A stretch of 5,704 bases of DNA from Labilithrix luteola (GTDB lineage Bacteria > Myxococcota_A > Polyangia > Polyangiales > Polyangiaceae). How positions within the stretch are numbered: the first letter of the stretch is position 1; the number at the start of each line of letters is the position of its first letter. The position numbers and the translations under genes were made by a program. The notes under the pieces were generated by a model, which did not search any database, was not told the origin of the DNA, and saw only the letters and a program-made list of their open reading frames with translations. This document shows positions 5,266 to 5,704 of the stretch, piece after piece. The stretch spans positions 1 through 5,704 of the forward strand of contig JAMFST010001438.1 in the NCBI GenBank assembly GCA_026225435.1. The letters run 5' to 3'.

Positions 5266-5704
5266 ATGAGGCTCGCCGCCGGCCTGACGACGCTCGGTGT
5301 GCTGCTCGTGGGTCTGACGGTGGCGCTACTGCCAGGTAACGCACGCGCTGACTGCAACGACCGTCAGGTGAACGCCTGCATCGACGCCGATTCGCTCTGG
5401 CCGCACGCCGGCCCGCAGCGCTTCGTCGGCGTCGGCAGCGCCGAGACGCTCGGCGCGGGGCAGCTCGGCTTCGGCCTGGTCACCAGCTGGACCTCGCACT
5501 CGGTGACCTTCCACCTCCCCTCGCCCGGGCCCGGCGGCAGCGACAGCATCGCGGTCAACAACCAGGTCACGACGAATTTTCTCTTCGCCTACGGCGTGAG
5601 CGACCGGCTCGAGCTCGACCTCGCCCTCCCCATCGTCGTCGCCCAGGACGGCTCCGGCACCGACGCGCTCAGCGGATCCACGCAGTCCCCCAACGCGACC
5701 GCCC
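5266..5704 (+). CDS. 5' part of a secreted outer-membrane beta-barrel-like protein (3' end outside window)
   Basis: The frame is open from ATG 5266 to the window end (146 codons) and preceded by AAAGGA. Residues 1-28 form a classic signal peptide: MRL, a hydrophobic core (LTTLGVLLVGLTVALL) and an ARA cleavage site, after which the mature protein starts DCNDRQVNAC. Two cysteines eight residues apart (C30, C38) could form a small disulfide loop. The following segments alternate polar and hydrophobic residues (LGAGQLGFGLVTSWTS, NFLFAYGVSDRLELDLALPIVV), the pattern of amphipathic beta strands. The FAYGVSDRLELDLALP segment is typical of transporter-like barrels and of OmpA-style proteins with an N-terminal barrel in Myxococcota. 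Whether a periplasmic OmpA or Ca-binding repeat domain follows is not visible. Export is well supported; the barrel assignment is pattern-based. Confidence 0.84.
   Translation, partial: MRLAAGLTTLGVLLVGLTVALLPGNARADCNDRQVNACIDADSLWPHAGPQRFVGVGSAETLGAGQLGFGLVTSWTSHSVTFHLPSPGPGGSDSIAVNNQVTTNFLFAYGVSDRLELDLALPIVVAQDGSGTDALSGSTQSPNATA

Overview
The window is uniformly GC-rich DNA with strong G/C preference at third codon positions, few clear Shine-Dalgarno sites and several GTG/TTG starts. The last gene encodes a Cys-containing secreted beta-barrel-like protein of a style common in Myxococcota and related former Deltaproteobacteria. A high-GC Gram-negative bacterium of that kind is the best guess. 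This rests on style and protein families, not on a marker phylogeny.

Left part (1-2678, + strand). The 3' end of a probable secreted Ala/Gly-rich protein is followed by a compact three-gene cluster. An A-type iron-sulfur carrier (IscA/ErpA family, 477-803) lies 19 nt before a stand-alone CoxS-type protein with two [2Fe-2S] clusters (823-1275). That gene overlaps by 4 nt (GTGA) with an unrecognised STAND/AAA-like ATPase (1272-2678). No molybdenum or FAD subunit that would normally accompany a CoxS protein is present. The carrier could mature the ferredoxin-like protein, and the ATPase is translationally coupled to it. This is the most system-like part of the window.

Middle part (2679-3270). 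A short unassigned stretch is followed by a clear type-A RNase P RNA gene (rnpB) on the - strand, with its own Rho-independent-type terminator. The ATPase cluster and rnpB converge.

Right part (3183-5215, - strand). The order of transcription is maf (nucleotide pyrophosphatase), a multi-membrane-spanning GT-C (family 39/ArnT-like) glycosyltransferase overlapping maf by 4 nt (TTGA), then rnpB. The glycosyltransferase reading frame runs 88 nt into the mature rnpB sequence, so its last ~29 residues and its stop codon are RNase P RNA sequence. Any dedicated rnpB promoter must therefore lie inside the coding region.

Right edge (5266-5704, + strand). Divergent from maf, the start of a secreted outer-membrane-type protein is cut off by the window end.

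The two strongest points of interest are the glycosyltransferase/rnpB overlap and the coupled Fe-S protein/STAND ATPase cluster. I saw no CRISPR array, tRNA, rRNA or transposase.
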